Assembly (NCBI RefSeq): GCF_900239945.1
Contig: NZ_LT993738.1
Span: 620,001 to 684,000 of the forward strand
DNA from: Chlamydia serpentis
GTDB taxonomy: Bacteria; Chlamydiota; Chlamydiia; Chlamydiales; Chlamydiaceae
Length of the DNA: 64,000 nt
Direction: 5' to 3'
In this document: positions 9,861-19,328 of the stretch, piece by piece
How positions within the stretch are numbered: position 1 is the first letter of the stretch
Layout of the letters: the number at the start of each line of letters is the position of its first letter
Program-made: the position numbers and the translations under genes
The notes under the pieces: generated by a model
Databases searched by the model: none
What the model saw: the letters and a program-made list of their open reading frames with translations, nothing else
What the model was told of the DNA's origin: nothing

Positions 9861-11190
9861 GTTGGTTACATTCTGTATCGAAGATCTCAATCCTAGCTCC
9901 CAAGCTTCTCAGTTTACCTACCCAATTTGTATAGCCACGATCTAGAAGGTGTGTATTTTCTATAACTGAGTAGCCTCCTTCAGCAATGAGAGCCGCCATC
10001 ACGTAGGCAAATCCTGCGCGCAAATCTGGAATGACTAAATGTGAAGCTTTTAGAGAAGTTGCCCCATGAATTACTGCACTATGAGGAAAATTTCCCGCAA
10101 CATAACGACACTCCTTGGCGCTTAAACACTGATGAAAGAGCTGACACTTGGCTCCCATTTGCTGAAGTCCATAAAGGTAACCCAGACGGTTTTCGTGAAC
10201 AGTTTCGTGAATTACAGAAGAGCCTTGAGCTTGTGATAGAAGAACTGCAAAAGGTTGTTGCCAATCGGTGAGAAATCCTGGATGTACATCTGTTTCTAAG
10301 ACTACACCTCCTGTTAAAGGACGTTGTTGATAAAACTCTATTCCTGACTCAGCGACCAAGAATCCTCCTCCTATAGATCGCAACATCTTGAGAAAAGGAA
10401 TCATAAGTTCTTGCCTAGCATTTCTCACGAACACGCGCCCCCCAGAGGCAATAGCAGCCATACCAAAAGAAGCTGCTTCGATCTTATCTGGAAGAATCGT
10501 GTGATCTACAGAAGAGAGATTATCAACACCAAAAATATCTATAGTACGGTCATTATCTGTAGTAATGTCTGCTCCAGCCTTTTGTAAAAAGAGCACTAAA
10601 TCTAAAATTTCAGCTTCAAGAGCTGCATTTCTTATTACTGTTCTTCCCTTAGCATAAATCGCTGCAAGGATAAGATTTTCCGTAGCTCCTACAGAAGGAT
10701 AAGGCAACTTAATGTAGTTTCCTTGAAGACCTTGAGGAGCTCTTGCATAATACCCCAAACTATCACAGGAAACATCTACACCAAGTCTCTTTAATCCTTC
10801 GAAATGAAAATTCAGGGTTCTTTTTCCTATAGCATCTCCCCCCAAGACAGGAACATGGACTCCTTCAGGACAACGCCCCAAGAGCGCCCCTAATAAAAGG
10901 ATAGGAATCCTATTGACATTTGAAAATGCAGGAGAAACTTTGGTGCGCTGTATTTGGGGAGTTTGAATCTCCAAAATTTCGGATTCCTTATCCCAAATCA
11001 CCTGAGCTCCTAGAGATTCACATAACTCTACTGTTAGAGAAACATCTCCGATATCTGGAACATTACGCAGCGTACACTTTTGATCCGAAAGCATAGAAGC
11101 AACAAGCAACTTAGTTGCAGAGTTTTTGGCTCCCGAAATTCTTACTTCACCATTTAGTTCACCACCACCAAATACTTCGGCAACCTGCAT
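9814..11190 (-). CDS. murA: UDP-N-acetylglucosamine 1-carboxyvinyltransferase with Asp in the active site
   Basis: First committed step of peptidoglycan precursor synthesis, transferring enolpyruvate from PEP to UDP-GlcNAc in the cytosol. The 458-residue EPSP-synthase fold starts with the expected [20 protein letters not shown]. The position of the catalytic Cys (Cys115 in E. coli) holds Asp119 within GGDAIG, encoded at 10834-10836. The equivalent Cys-to-Asp change in C. trachomatis MurA is known to retain activity and to make the enzyme fosfomycin-insensitive. Start: ATG at 11190 with AAGGAG 8 nt upstream. It converges with argS, overlapping by 47 bp, so the last 15 or so codons are shared antisense. 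Slightly longer than the E. coli enzyme (419 residues) owing to the C-terminus. Confidence 0.95.
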   Translation of the reverse strand: MQVAEVFGGGELNGEVRISGAKNSATKLLVASMLSDQKCTLRNVPDIGDVSLTVELCESLGAQVIWDKESEILEIQTPQIQRTKVSPAFSNVNRIPILLLGALLGRCPEGVHVPVLGGDAIGKRTLNFHFEGLKRLGVDVSCDSLGYYARAPQGLQGNYIKLPYPSVGATENLILAAIYAKGRTVIRNAALEAEILDLVLFLQKAGADITTDNDRTIDIFGVDNLSSVDHTILPDKIEAASFGMAAIASGGRVFVRNARQELMIPFLKMLRSIGGGFLVAESGIEFYQQRPLTGGVVLETDVHPGFLTDWQQPFAVLLSQAQGSSVIHETVHENRLGYLYGLQQMGAKCQLFHQCLSAKECRYVAGNFPHSAVIHGATSLKASHLVIPDLRAGFAYVMAALIAEGGYSVIENTHLLDRGYTNWVGKLRSLGARIEIFDTECNQPTDAQESLALRDASL

Positions 11191-11417
11191 TCTGCGTTCT
11201 CCTTCCTCTAAAAATCATTAAAAGAAAGTTAACCTTCTGCAAAGTTTATTGCCATGCAAACTTTTCTCTTAGAGTCTAGAACATTCGTTTAGAACAATTA
11301 AAGTTATTAATCTTTGTTTGTTTATTATTATTAATAAATAAAAAAGAGATAAATATAACCAACATATTTTAAAATATAATTAATAAGATTAAAAATTATG
11401 TTTTTCTCGACTAGATT
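11191..11417. other. 227-bp AT-rich region between divergent murA and tarP
   Basis: Must contain the promoters of murA (minus) and tarP (plus). A TTGCCA at 11249-11254 could serve as a -35 box for tarP, but no convincing -10 box follows at the right distance. The last 130 bp before tarP are extremely A+T-rich. No clear Shine-Dalgarno precedes the tarP ATG. Confidence 0.4.
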
Positions 11418-14400
11418 ATGGCATCTCCTATCAACCAACCAACGACAACTACGCAAGTAACCCAAACAGGGACAACTGTAACGACAACCACGACAGGAAT
11501 ATTCGGAGACCATACAGTTACAACAACAGGATCTGGACAGACAGAGAGTGTAGCTCAAACAACACAACTTCTTGCCAATCAAGATATTCAAGACATTGCA
11601 GATTATGATACAAGTGCTGTAAATTTTACTGCTGAACGTAATTTCTCTATAACCTCTCCGTCTACTGGCGATGCTGGACCTACAGCACAAGCAGCACATA
11701 GTGCAGGCATGTTTGCCTTACATGGAGGTAGACGTCCTTCAGTAATATCTTCTTCTGATAGTAGCGATACATCTAGCGTATCAGGGTCTACTGGAAGTTC
11801 CGATCTAGGAGATCTGGAACACCTCGCAGGAAGCGAACGTTCTGAAGGAGCTGAAGGACCTGAAGGACCCGGGGGTCTACCTGAAAATGCTATTCCCGAG
11901 TATGATCCTACAGACAAGACCTCTATATTGCAGTTCTTACAAAATCCCGCTGTACAGCAAAAAATGCAAACTAAGGGGGGGCATTATGTTTTCGTGGACG
12001 AAGCTAGAAGTAGCTTTATCTTTGTCCGTAATGGTGATTGGAAAACTGCAGAGTCTATAAAAGTTACCAATGCAAAAACCAAAGAAAATCTTACCAAACC
12101 TGCTGACTTAGAGATGTGTGTAGCTAAGTTTTGTGTTGGTTACGAAAATATTCACGCAGATTGGACTAATAGAGTGCAACCTACAATAGCTGAACGTGCA
12201 GGCGTTTCAGGGGGTGATTATAATCATCTCATGCTCAGTATGAAATTTAAAACTGCTGTAGTATATGGCCCCTGGAATGCTAAAGAATCTAGCTCAGGAT
12301 ACACACCTTCTGCCTGGCGTCGTGGAGCGGAAGTAAAGGCAGGCCCTATTTGGGACGATGTTGGACCACTCAAGGGAATTAATTGGAAAGCTACCCCTTC
12401 TCCTGATTTTAGCTTCTTGAATGAAACGCAAGGCACACGCCCTTCTACTTCTTCACAAGGTTCTGGTCCTACAGCAGCCCCTAGCGGAGGCTCTGGAACG
12501 CCTACTGTGAAAGTCGATTTGGGAGGCATAAACGTTAACCTTGGCGGCTTCAATCTCGGTGGAATTACAACTAATGTTACCACAGGAGCCTCACCGTCAC
12601 CATCAACCTCATCAACAACGCAGGGAACATCTACGGAAGATATGAATGTGTCTCATCAAGAGACAAATACAGATGATAAGACAGTCAGGACAGAATCACG
12701 AGGATCTGGAAGCACTATAAGTGAAGATACGATACACTACGCGGATGTTGGTCCTGGGGTCGATAACGAATCCCCACCAACAGTTCCTGCTCCTCCAGGT
12801 CCTCCACCAAATATTAGTGGTACCCGTCTTTTGAATATCTCCAATCAACAACTAGCATCCGTCTTAAGTAATGTTAGGAAACATCTCAACGTAGCTTATA
12901 ATACAGATGGCAGGCCAGTCACAAATCTAAATCAAAATCTAGGTCAAGTCATAAGAAACACTGAAAATGGTGAGAATATCCCTACTGTAGTTTTGCCTGG
13001 GATTAATGATGGACCTGGTGATGGAGTTAGTGGAAGTGAAGTAGGAGCAACTAGTAGTTTACGAGGAGGCGCTGCTAGTAACTCTATTCGAGGAGCCGTA
13101 CCTGGGGGAGACAGTAACGTTGTTGACAATCGTGGTCTCCTCGCTCGAGTACGTGAACACTTAAATGATGTTTATCCTGCAGGAAGCCAAAACCCAGTAT
13201 CTACTCCTTTAAATAATGGAGTAACTCTAGGATCGATCATCAAAGGTGAAAGTAGTAGTGACAATATTATGCATCCTTATAAACCTGAAACGGTAGCTTT
13301 TAGTGTTGCTAAACGAGTTTTTCAAAACGCATCTCAAAGCTCTATCTCATCAAATTCAGCTACTGCAAATACGTCATCATCTTCCCAAAAATCCGAAAAC
13401 GCTGCATCTAGCAACAAGGAAATCAAAGTTGTTGCTGAGGATGGATCCGTTCACTTTGCTAAACGTGTGGATATTGATGGCGAGAGGAGCAACGGATCTC
13501 CCCGCACTAGTCCTCGATCTACAACAATGAATCTTTCACAAAATTCTGATGATCTAAGAAGTCTTTTACAGAAAATCCGCACACATTTGGATAATTCTTA
13601 TGAAGGTGACAATCCCTTACATACAGGTGGGGGGCATATTCGTGATATTATCCAAGGTAAAAATCCATCTACATCGTCTCCTAAATCAATACAAGCTACT
13701 TTAGCTAAAATAATACCGATTGTACAACAATCATCTAGTACCCCTATTATCCAACAATCTCAACAAGCAACAATAATCCCAGCAAAAGCTACAACATCTA
13801 CAGGAACTGGATCCGGAAGCGTATCCACTCAAAGTACAGGCGTAGGAACTGAAACAAAAGCTACAGCATCTACAGGAACTGGATCCGGAAACGTATCCAC
13901 TCAAAGTACAGGTGTAGGAACTGAAACAAAAGCTACAACATCTACAGGAACTGGATCCGGAAGCGTATCCACTCAAAGTACAGGCGTAGGAACTGAAACA
14001 AAAGCTACAACATCTACAGGAACTGGATCCGGAAGCGTATCCACTCAAAGTACAGGTGTAGGAACTGAAACAAAAGCTACAACATCTACAGGAACTGGAT
14101 CCGGAAGCGTATCCACTCAAAGTACAGGCGTAGGAACTGAAACAAAAGCTACAACATCTACAGGAACTGGATCCGGAAGCGTATCCACTCAAAGTACAGG
14201 CGTAGGAACTGAAACAAAAGCTACAGCATCTATCTCGACACAAACTCCTGAGGCTCCTCTTCCTTCTGGTACAAAACAGGTGGCTACAATTTCTATGGTA
14301 CGTAACGCTGCAGGAAGATGTCTCGTAGTACAACAAGGAGCACGATCACAAACTTTTGCGATTCCCTTGGAAAGCAACAGAAATCCAGGACCACAACTTT

Positions 14401-14579
14401 GGGCAGCAGCTCGTCAGGTTGCTATGAATATGTCAGAAGTTCTCAATCAAGCAACTGGAGAAACACCGACTTCTCCAAGACCTTCTCCAGGATCCTCTCC
14501 AACAAGAAGTCCGAGAAGCAGTCGTTCTCCTTCTCCGCAACAACAGTCTAGCTCAAGAGGACGAATAACGAGATCTTAG
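11418..14579 (+). CDS. tarP: Translocated actin-recruiting phosphoprotein (TarP) type effector
   Basis: Type III-secreted effector that nucleates host actin during entry. The 1053-residue protein is Ser/Thr/Gly-rich and low-complexity, with a Thr-rich N-terminus that fits a secretion signal. Three related amphipathic segments at residues about 470-515, 572-610 and 711-750 share the pattern LxxhRxHLxxxY followed by a short Ile-rich tail (for example ARVREHLNDVYP). They resemble the WH2-like actin-binding helix of TarP. A Pro-rich stretch (PPTVPAPPGPPP) lies just before the first. Residues 791-934 are six near-identical 24-residue repeats, and the C-terminus is Ser/Arg/Pro-rich. The tyrosine-rich ENIYE-type phosphorylation repeats of C. 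trachomatis are absent. It lies between murA and yebC, the conserved TarP locus. Confidence 0.9.
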   Translation: MASPINQPTTTTQVTQTGTTVTTTTTGIFGDHTVTTTGSGQTESVAQTTQLLANQDIQDIADYDTSAVNFTAERNFSITSPSTGDAGPTAQAAHSAGMFALHGGRRPSVISSSDSSDTSSVSGSTGSSDLGDLEHLAGSERSEGAEGPEGPGGLPENAIPEYDPTDKTSILQFLQNPAVQQKMQTKGGHYVFVDEARSSFIFVRNGDWKTAESIKVTNAKTKENLTKPADLEMCVAKFCVGYENIHADWTNRVQPTIAERAGVSGGDYNHLMLSMKFKTAVVYGPWNAKESSSGYTPSAWRRGAEVKAGPIWDDVGPLKGINWKATPSPDFSFLNETQGTRPSTSSQGSGPTAAPSGGSGTPTVKVDLGGINVNLGGFNLGGITTNVTTGASPSPSTSSTTQGTSTEDMNVSHQETNTDDKTVRTESRGSGSTISEDTIHYADVGPGVDNESPPTVPAPPGPPPNISGTRLLNISNQQLASVLSNVRKHLNVAYNTDGRPVTNLNQNLGQVIRNTENGENIPTVVLPGINDGPGDGVSGSEVGATSSLRGGAASNSIRGAVPGGDSNVVDNRGLLARVREHLNDVYPAGSQNPVSTPLNNGVTLGSIIKGESSSDNIMHPYKPETVAFSVAKRVFQNASQSSISSNSATANTSSSSQKSENAASSNKEIKVVAEDGSVHFAKRVDIDGERSNGSPRTSPRSTTMNLSQNSDDLRSLLQKIRTHLDNSYEGDNPLHTGGGHIRDIIQGKNPSTSSPKSIQATLAKIIPIVQQSSSTPIIQQSQQATIIPAKATTSTGTGSGSVSTQSTGVGTETKATASTGTGSGNVSTQSTGVGTETKATTSTGTGSGSVSTQSTGVGTETKATTSTGTGSGSVSTQSTGVGTETKATTSTGTGSGSVSTQSTGVGTETKATTSTGTGSGSVSTQSTGVGTETKATASISTQTPEAPLPSGTKQVATISMVRNAAGRCLVVQQGARSQTFAIPLESNRNPGPQLWAAARQVAMNMSEVLNQATGETPTSPRPSPGSSPTRSPRSSRSPSPQQQSSSRGRITRS
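13788..14219 (+). repeat. Six tandem 72-bp repeats inside tarP
   Basis: Six head-to-tail 72-bp units, each encoding 24 residues of the form ATTSTGTGSGSVSTQSTGVG plus TETK. Copies differ only at a few bases. Copy 2 has Ala for Thr and Asn for Ser, and a synonymous C/T change alternates in the GGC/GGT Gly codon. A partial seventh unit (GCTACAGCATCT) begins at 14220 and diverges. The near-identity implies recent expansion or ongoing gene conversion, so copy number probably varies between strains and short-read assemblies may collapse the array. Confidence 0.97.
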
Positions 14580-14617
14580 AGTTTAATACCTACTTTTTGA
14601 ATCAAACTGTTGTAAAC

Positions 14618-15334
14618 TTAGGACATATTGTGATAAACATCATCAACATCTTCAATTTGTTCGAGCCAATCAATAAGGTTAAGGTTTGCCTCACCATCTT
14701 TTTCATCACAGTCTACCAGACGCAGTGGAAGATAAATAAGTCTATCTTCACTACAAACTGCACCCTGACTGATAAGTTTCTCTTTAACTGAGGCAAGTTC
14801 AATTGGATTACAGATCACTAAAAAGTTTTCTTCATCCTCAGTATCTAGATCTTCAGCCCCCGCTTCTATAGCGTAAGAAAATAAAAGCTCTTCATCTATA
14901 GAACTTTTAGCAACAGTACATGCCCCTTTACGCACAAAATTATACAGGACACTTCCAGGCTCAACAAGAGATCCTCCTCGCTTATTTATAGCGATTCGCA
15001 TATCGGAAGCAGTACGATTCTTATTGTCAGTCATAGCTTCAACAATAATTCCTACACCACCATGACCATAAAGCTCATAAGTAACCTCTTCAAAGTTCTT
15101 TTGTTCTGCAGAAACTGCTTTCTTTAGGTTGCGCTCAATATTTTCATTAGGAATGTTGTTATCTTTAGCTTTCTGTATCACCATACGTAGTCGGGCATTT
15201 GACTTAGGATCAACTCCCCCTAACTTGACAGCAGAAATTAACTCTTTAATAATACGAGAAAAGATCTTACCTTTCTTATGATCTGCTCTTTCCTTCCGAT
15301 GTTTTGTATTGGCCCACTTGCTGTGTCCTGCCAT
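14618..15334 (-). CDS. yebC: YebC/PmpR family regulatory or translation factor
   Basis: Member of the widespread YebC family, known as DNA-binding regulators and, more recently, as factors that relieve ribosome stalling; which role applies here cannot be told. It has the universal N-terminus [14 protein letters not shown] and the conserved GGxxxxPxxNxRLRxxIxKA-type region, followed by the acidic [14 protein letters not shown] core. Start: the ATG at 15334 is preferred over an in-frame GTG three codons upstream, because the family begins at MAGHSKW and AGGTGG lies 5 nt before it. The 5' end overlaps the upstream SprT-like gene by 59 bp. Converges with tarP across a 38-bp gap. Confidence 0.94.
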   Translation of the reverse strand: MAGHSKWANTKHRKERADHKKGKIFSRIIKELISAVKLGGVDPKSNARLRMVIQKAKDNNIPNENIERNLKKAVSAEQKNFEEVTYELYGHGGVGIIVEAMTDNKNRTASDMRIAINKRGGSLVEPGSVLYNFVRKGACTVAKSSIDEELLFSYAIEAGAEDLDTEDEENFLVICNPIELASVKEKLISQGAVCSEDRLIYLPLRLVDCDEKDGEANLNLIDWLEQIEDVDDVYHNMS

Positions 15335-15881
15335 GTCCTCCACCTACTTTTCTTTTATACCCTCGCAATAAATAAGTATTTGCCTTTTCCCAGGCAATAG
15401 CACGCTCATACAAGGGGAACCGTTTTTCATATTCTTTAAATTTTTTTCCATGAAAAATCAAACGCCCAGACAAAGTATACTCTTTAGGAACTACGCTATG
15501 CACCATTTCGTGGTACACTAGATATTCCATAAAAAATCTTGGAATTTCTTCTCGATCTAAAGAACGATGAATCCGAATTAATTGTTCATGCTCATGAAAG
15601 GATCCAAGGACAATACTCTGTCCTATCCTGTTTTCTTTTCTTCCAAACCAACCAATTTCCAAACGCAGAGCATCTCTAAATAACCGAACATTCAATCCTT
15701 TATAGATCTCCTGCAAATCATAGAACTTACCTGGAGAATGGTCTACAGGCAAAGAAGAACGCCTAGCAGACTTATTCCAAAATAGCGATGCATTTCTAGG
15801 ATACTTTAAGGTCAATACCTTATAGAAGTATTTTCTCAGATAATACTGAAAATTTTGAAGGAGTGTTTCAACCTCAACCAT
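15276..15881 (-). CDS. SprT-like zinc metalloprotein of unknown role
   Basis: Hypothetical protein of about 201 residues. It contains [11 protein letters not shown] followed by [21 protein letters not shown]. That is an HExxH zinc-binding helix with a downstream HGxxF, the layout of SprT-like metalloprotease domains. The substrate is unknown and the other metal ligands are not certain. The open frame reaches back to 15956, inside the GNAT gene. I chose the ATG at 15881, but no good Shine-Dalgarno lies at normal distance (GGAGAGGA is about 15 nt upstream), so the start is uncertain. The C-terminus overlaps yebC by 59 bp. Co-oriented with prfB, the GNAT gene and yebC, hence probably one transcript. 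Confidence 0.78.
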   Translation of the reverse strand: MVEVETLLQNFQYYLRKYFYKVLTLKYPRNASLFWNKSARRSSLPVDHSPGKFYDLQEIYKGLNVRLFRDALRLEIGWFGRKENRIGQSIVLGSFHEHEQLIRIHRSLDREEIPRFFMEYLVYHEMVHSVVPKEYTLSGRLIFHGKKFKEYEKRFPLYERAIAWEKANTYLLRGYKRKVGGGHGRTQQVGQYKTSEGKSRS

Positions 15882-15909
15882 ATAATTTCTAAAAATGTCC
15901 TCTCCGAGT

Positions 15910-16425
15910 CTATATATTCTTTTCCATAGTAATTTTAGCAAGATAACCGATTGCATCTTTATAAAAATGGCGTTGCCTTCCTACTTCTGTAAATCCAAAA
16001 CGCTCATAGAGATGAATGGCAGGATTACTTTCATAGACTTCCAAATAAAGGACTTCAAGCTTAAAACGAGTCTTTGCCAAATGAATAAGATTATTTATTA
16101 AGGCCGTACCTAGACCTTTACTACGAAAACGTTCTCCAACAATAATCGAAATTAGAGCATGATGTGAAACTTTCACATAGGGGTTAAGAATCAAAGTTGC
16201 GACTCCAGCAACCTCGCCTTGATATACCGCGGTTAAACTAGAATGATAGCGATAAAATCCTACCCAAAAATTTACTGTTTCGCGAATTTCTGCTTCTGTT
16301 TGTATAGGAAACCCACGTAAAATTTTAGGATCATTTAACCACAGTAGCATGTAGTTGGCATCACTAGGAAGTGTAAATCGTATTTCTAACCCTGGAATTC
16401 CTGTATTTTGCTTTTCTGCTGTCAT
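15910..16425 (-). CDS. GNAT family acetyltransferase
   Basis: 171-residue acetyltransferase that should use acetyl-CoA. Motif A reads [18 protein letters not shown] near residues 97-114, and motif B contains [15 protein letters not shown], the usual RimI/YhhY-like end with the catalytic-region Tyr. The acceptor is not predictable; ribosomal protein N-termini or small amines are possibilities for this subfamily. Its ATG overlaps the prfB stop by 4 bp (ATGA), so translation is probably coupled to peptide release factor 2. Confidence 0.88.
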   Translation of the reverse strand: MTAEKQNTGIPGLEIRFTLPSDANYMLLWLNDPKILRGFPIQTEAEIRETVNFWVGFYRYHSSLTAVYQGEVAGVATLILNPYVKVSHHALISIIVGERFRSKGLGTALINNLIHLAKTRFKLEVLYLEVYESNPAIHLYERFGFTEVGRQRHFYKDAIGYLAKITMEKNI

Positions 16426-17529
16426 GAAATCTCTCCGAACTCCGCTAAATATGCTTTAATAAATTCATCCAATAGCTCGCCATCAAGCATAGCCTGAACA
16501 TTTCCTGTTTCGTATCCTGTGCGCACATCTTTCACAAGAGTGTAGGGTTGAAAGACATAGTTGCGAATTTGAGATCCCCAGGCAATTTCTTTTTTATCTT
16601 TGCGATCTAAAGACTGTTTCTCTAAACGTTCTTGTAAAACCCTTTGATATAACTTTGATTGGAGCATTTTCATGCAGCTCTCACGGTTCTGAATCTGACT
16701 ACGCTCATTCTGACAAGAAACTACAATTCCTGAAGGCAAGTGAGTGATTCTTACTGCAGACTCTGTAACATTGACGTGTTGCCCTCCCGCTCCCGAAGAA
16801 CGAAACGTATCAATGCGCAAATCGTTAGGGCGTATTTCAATTTTGATTTGATCATCGATCTCTGGGAAAACATCTACAGAAGCAAAGCTTGTATGACGCT
16901 TCCCATTACTATCAAAAGGAGAAATACGAACCAATCTATGTACTCCTCGTTCAGCTTTGGCATACCCATAAGCATACATACCTGTAAACTTCATAGTAAT
17001 ATGCTTAATTCCAGCCACTTCACCATCTAGACGATCAACAACATTGACGATCCATTGGTGCTTCGTTGCCCATCGCGAATACATACGAAAGAGCATTTCT
17101 ACCCAATCACAAGACTCAGTACCTCCAGCACCAGCATTGATTGCAAGAAAACAAGAATTTTTATCAGCCTCACCAGATAGCAACCTCTGGGTTTCCCAAA
17201 CAGCTAACTTTTTCTCACAAAAGACAAACTCATTCTCTAGATCTTCGTAAATCTTAGGGTCTTCAAGAGCCTCAGGATCTTCAATAAAAAATTCTATTCC
17301 TTCAATCCTAGTTTTTAATTCCTCATATTCACGAATTTGTCTTTTTAAGATTACAATCTGTTCAGAAATTTTCCCCGCATGAGCAGCATCTTGCCAAAAA
17401 TTTTCTTGTAAACTTTCTTCTTCTAATACCTGGAGTTCCTTTTGTTTCTTATCGAGGTCAAAGAGACCTCCCAGCTAACAATATCCCACTTCGAATTGCT
17501 TCTAAACGCTTGTCTAAATTTTCGTGCAT
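16422..17529 (-). CDS. prfB: Peptide chain release factor 2, expressed by programmed +1 frameshift
   Basis: Terminates translation at UGA and UAA. The gene is split over two frames. The ATG at 17529 (AGGTAAGC upstream) opens a 23-codon frame ending in CTT TGA at 17463-17458. A +1 slip at CTT continues with GAC in the frame that runs to 16422, for a total of about 368 residues. GGGAGG lies 6 nt before the slip site and can act as the internal Shine-Dalgarno, the standard prfB autoregulatory arrangement. The body has the RF2 SPF motif ([10 protein letters not shown]) and the catalytic GGQ (GAGGQHVN). It overlaps the GNAT gene by 4 bp. Gene callers without frameshift handling will truncate it. 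Confidence 0.96.
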
Positions 17530-17825
17530 TGCGCTTACCTGTCTATTTCTACACCAAGATTCTAGAAAACAGAAGCCAATAAAGTCAATTAGACGCAAGA
17601 TTTCCTAGAGCCTGTATGACTTAAATGCAAAACTCAACTCCTTCTCTTCTAGTGGAGAAAAAATTAGCTCTTTCATATCTTTTAAATTCTATTCTTGACG
17701 CTTTCTCAATAGAAGAGGTAAACAGAATTCTACTTTTTTGTTTTGACGAGAAACCTCTCTGAGAGATAAAAAAGTTGGGATGAAGAGCTCTGGTCTCTTC
17801 TTACCACCTTTACTAGGAGTCACCA
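17530..17825. other. 296-bp divergent region between prfB and the SWIB gene
   Basis: No gene seen. A possible plus-strand promoter for the SWIB gene is TTGACG at 17744-17749 with GATAAA 17 bp downstream (17767-17772), a weak -10 box. A second TTGACG at 17695-17700 lacks a clear partner. Confidence 0.35.
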
Positions 17826-18089
17826 ATGAGTCAAAAAAACAAAAACTCTGCTTTTATGCACCCCGTGAATATTTCTTCAGATTTAGCAGTTATAGTTGGC
17901 AAGGGACCTATGCCCAGAACCGAAATTGTAAAGAAAGTTTGGGAATATATTAAAAAACATAATTGCCAAGATCAAAAGAATAAACGAAATATTCTTCCCG
18001 ATGCTAACCTTGCTAAAGTCTTTGGCTCCAGTGATCCCATTGATATGTTTCAAATGACCAAAGCTCTTTCTCAGCATATTATAAAATAA
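17826..18089 (+). CDS. SWIB/MDM2 domain protein
   Basis: 87-residue protein made almost entirely of a SWIB domain (DLAVIVGKGPMPRTEIVKKV, then YIKKHNCQDQKNKRNILPDA and LAKVFGS). This fold is otherwise found in eukaryotic chromatin-remodelling subunits. Chlamydiae carry it as a stand-alone protein and also fused to topoisomerase I, so a chromatin or nucleoid role is often suggested, but function is inferred, not proven. Ribosome binding: AGGAG about 8 nt before the ATG. It is a single-gene unit with its own upstream region and a hairpin terminator downstream. Confidence 0.93.
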   Translation: MSQKNKNSAFMHPVNISSDLAVIVGKGPMPRTEIVKKVWEYIKKHNCQDQKNKRNILPDANLAKVFGSSDPIDMFQMTKALSQHIIK

Positions 18090-18135
18090 GAGTTTTGCTA
18101 ACTCCTTAAGCTTAAGAATTTGAGCTCATTCCTAT

Positions 18136-18172
18136 GTTAAAATCCCCGCCCTTTGAGGGTAGGGTTTTTAAC
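18136..18172 (+). terminator. Hairpin terminator after the SWIB gene
   Basis: The inverted repeat GTTAAAA...TTTTAAC encloses an inner stem of CCCGCCCT against AGGGTAGGG. The right arm runs into TTTTT, so it can end plus-strand transcription about 50 bp after the SWIB stop. The A-rich left flank means it could also work on the minus strand. Confidence 0.75.
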
Positions 18173-18335
18173 ATACTAGTGTTTCTTTATCAGCAATGGA
18201 AACAATATCAAAAATATAAGCATCAAAAAATTAGGGTAAGTTTAGTAATGAGGCGTATTATGTTTCGTTATAAAATAGAGAATCATCTCTTAAGAAAATT
18301 CGATCATAGTAGTCAAAAGATTTTTGTTTTTAATA

Positions 18336-19328
18336 ATGGGCGTTCAGACAACAGATAGTTTTGTAGTGTTTACCTCTATTTCTTTAACAGCAATTCCTCT
18401 TCTAGCCTTTATTTGGGCCTCATTTATTGAACCGAATTGGTTAAAGAAAACTTCCATCACATGGAAACTACCCAAAAAGCATGTTCATCTGCATAATCTT
18501 CGCATTGCGCAAATTTCCGATTTGCATTTTCATAAAAAAGTTCCACAAAGCTTCCTCAATAAAATTTCTAAATCACTACAAAATTTTTCTCCCGATCTTA
18601 TTGTATTTTGTGGTGATCTTCTTTGTCGTGCTCAAATCGAAGATAGCTCCCGACTTGAAGCGTTCCTAAATACTTTACATGCTCCTCTTGGGACCTTTGC
18701 TATTTTAGGAAACCACGACTATTCTGCGTATATCTCTAGAAACACTAAAGGAGAGATTACTTGTATATCTGAAAAAAAAAGTCATCCTATACGACGTGCT
18801 TTAGCCGCTGTAATCCAAGGCCTATTCTCTTCACCTAGTTATTGTTATGACCCAAAGCTGACTCCTCAAGCACCTCATCCTGCTCTTATAAATTTGCTGA
18901 AAAATACGCCAGTCACGCTTCTTCACAATGCCACCCATGTCATTCCTGAAAAACTTAATATCGTAGGATTTGGAGATATCTTTGCTAAACAATTTAATCC
19001 TGAAGAGGCATTTATAAACTACAATCCTGCTCTACCCGGCATTCTACTTTCACACAATCCTGATACCATAAATAGCCTTGAAAATTACCCAGGAGACTTT
19101 GTATTGTCAGGCCATTCCCATGGCCCACAAGTCACCTTGCTATGGCCTAAATTCATTCGAACATTTTTTGAAAGATTGTCAGGCTTAGAAAATCCTCACC
19201 TTGCACGAGGTCATTTTTTAATCAATGGAGGCAAACAACTTTACGTAAATCGTGGCCTTGGTGGATTAAAAAGAATCCGCTTCTGTTCTCCTCCTGAAAT
19301 CTGTTACATCACGTGTCGCTATGATTAA
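18336..19328 (+). CDS. Calcineurin-like metallophosphoesterase (YaeI type)
   Basis: 330-residue dimetal phosphoesterase. An N-terminal hydrophobic segment ([20 protein letters not shown]) probably anchors it to the inner membrane. The metal-binding blocks are [28 protein letters not shown] and SGHSHGPQ in order. E. coli YaeI is a phosphodiesterase with this architecture. In this lipid-rich context a lipid-A or UDP-diacylglucosamine substrate is conceivable but not shown. The ATG at 18336 was chosen over a TTG 12 nt upstream; no strong Shine-Dalgarno is visible. It overlaps ispD by 8 bp. Confidence 0.86.
   Translation: MGVQTTDSFVVFTSISLTAIPLLAFIWASFIEPNWLKKTSITWKLPKKHVHLHNLRIAQISDLHFHKKVPQSFLNKISKSLQNFSPDLIVFCGDLLCRAQIEDSSRLEAFLNTLHAPLGTFAILGNHDYSAYISRNTKGEITCISEKKSHPIRRALAAVIQGLFSSPSYCYDPKLTPQAPHPALINLLKNTPVTLLHNATHVIPEKLNIVGFGDIFAKQFNPEEAFINYNPALPGILLSHNPDTINSLENYPGDFVLSGHSHGPQVTLLWPKFIRTFFERLSGLENPHLARGHFLINGGKQLYVNRGLGGLKRIRFCSPPEICYITCRYD

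Noticed and set aside
13731..14336. Minus-strand 201-codon Cys/Ser-rich repeat frame
   Set aside because: Mirror of the tarP repeat array: any frame open in one 72-bp unit stays open in all copies. No start signals.
18134..18358. 74-codon frame before the YaeI-like gene
   Set aside because: Starts inside the hairpin terminator after SWIB and has no family features or Shine-Dalgarno.
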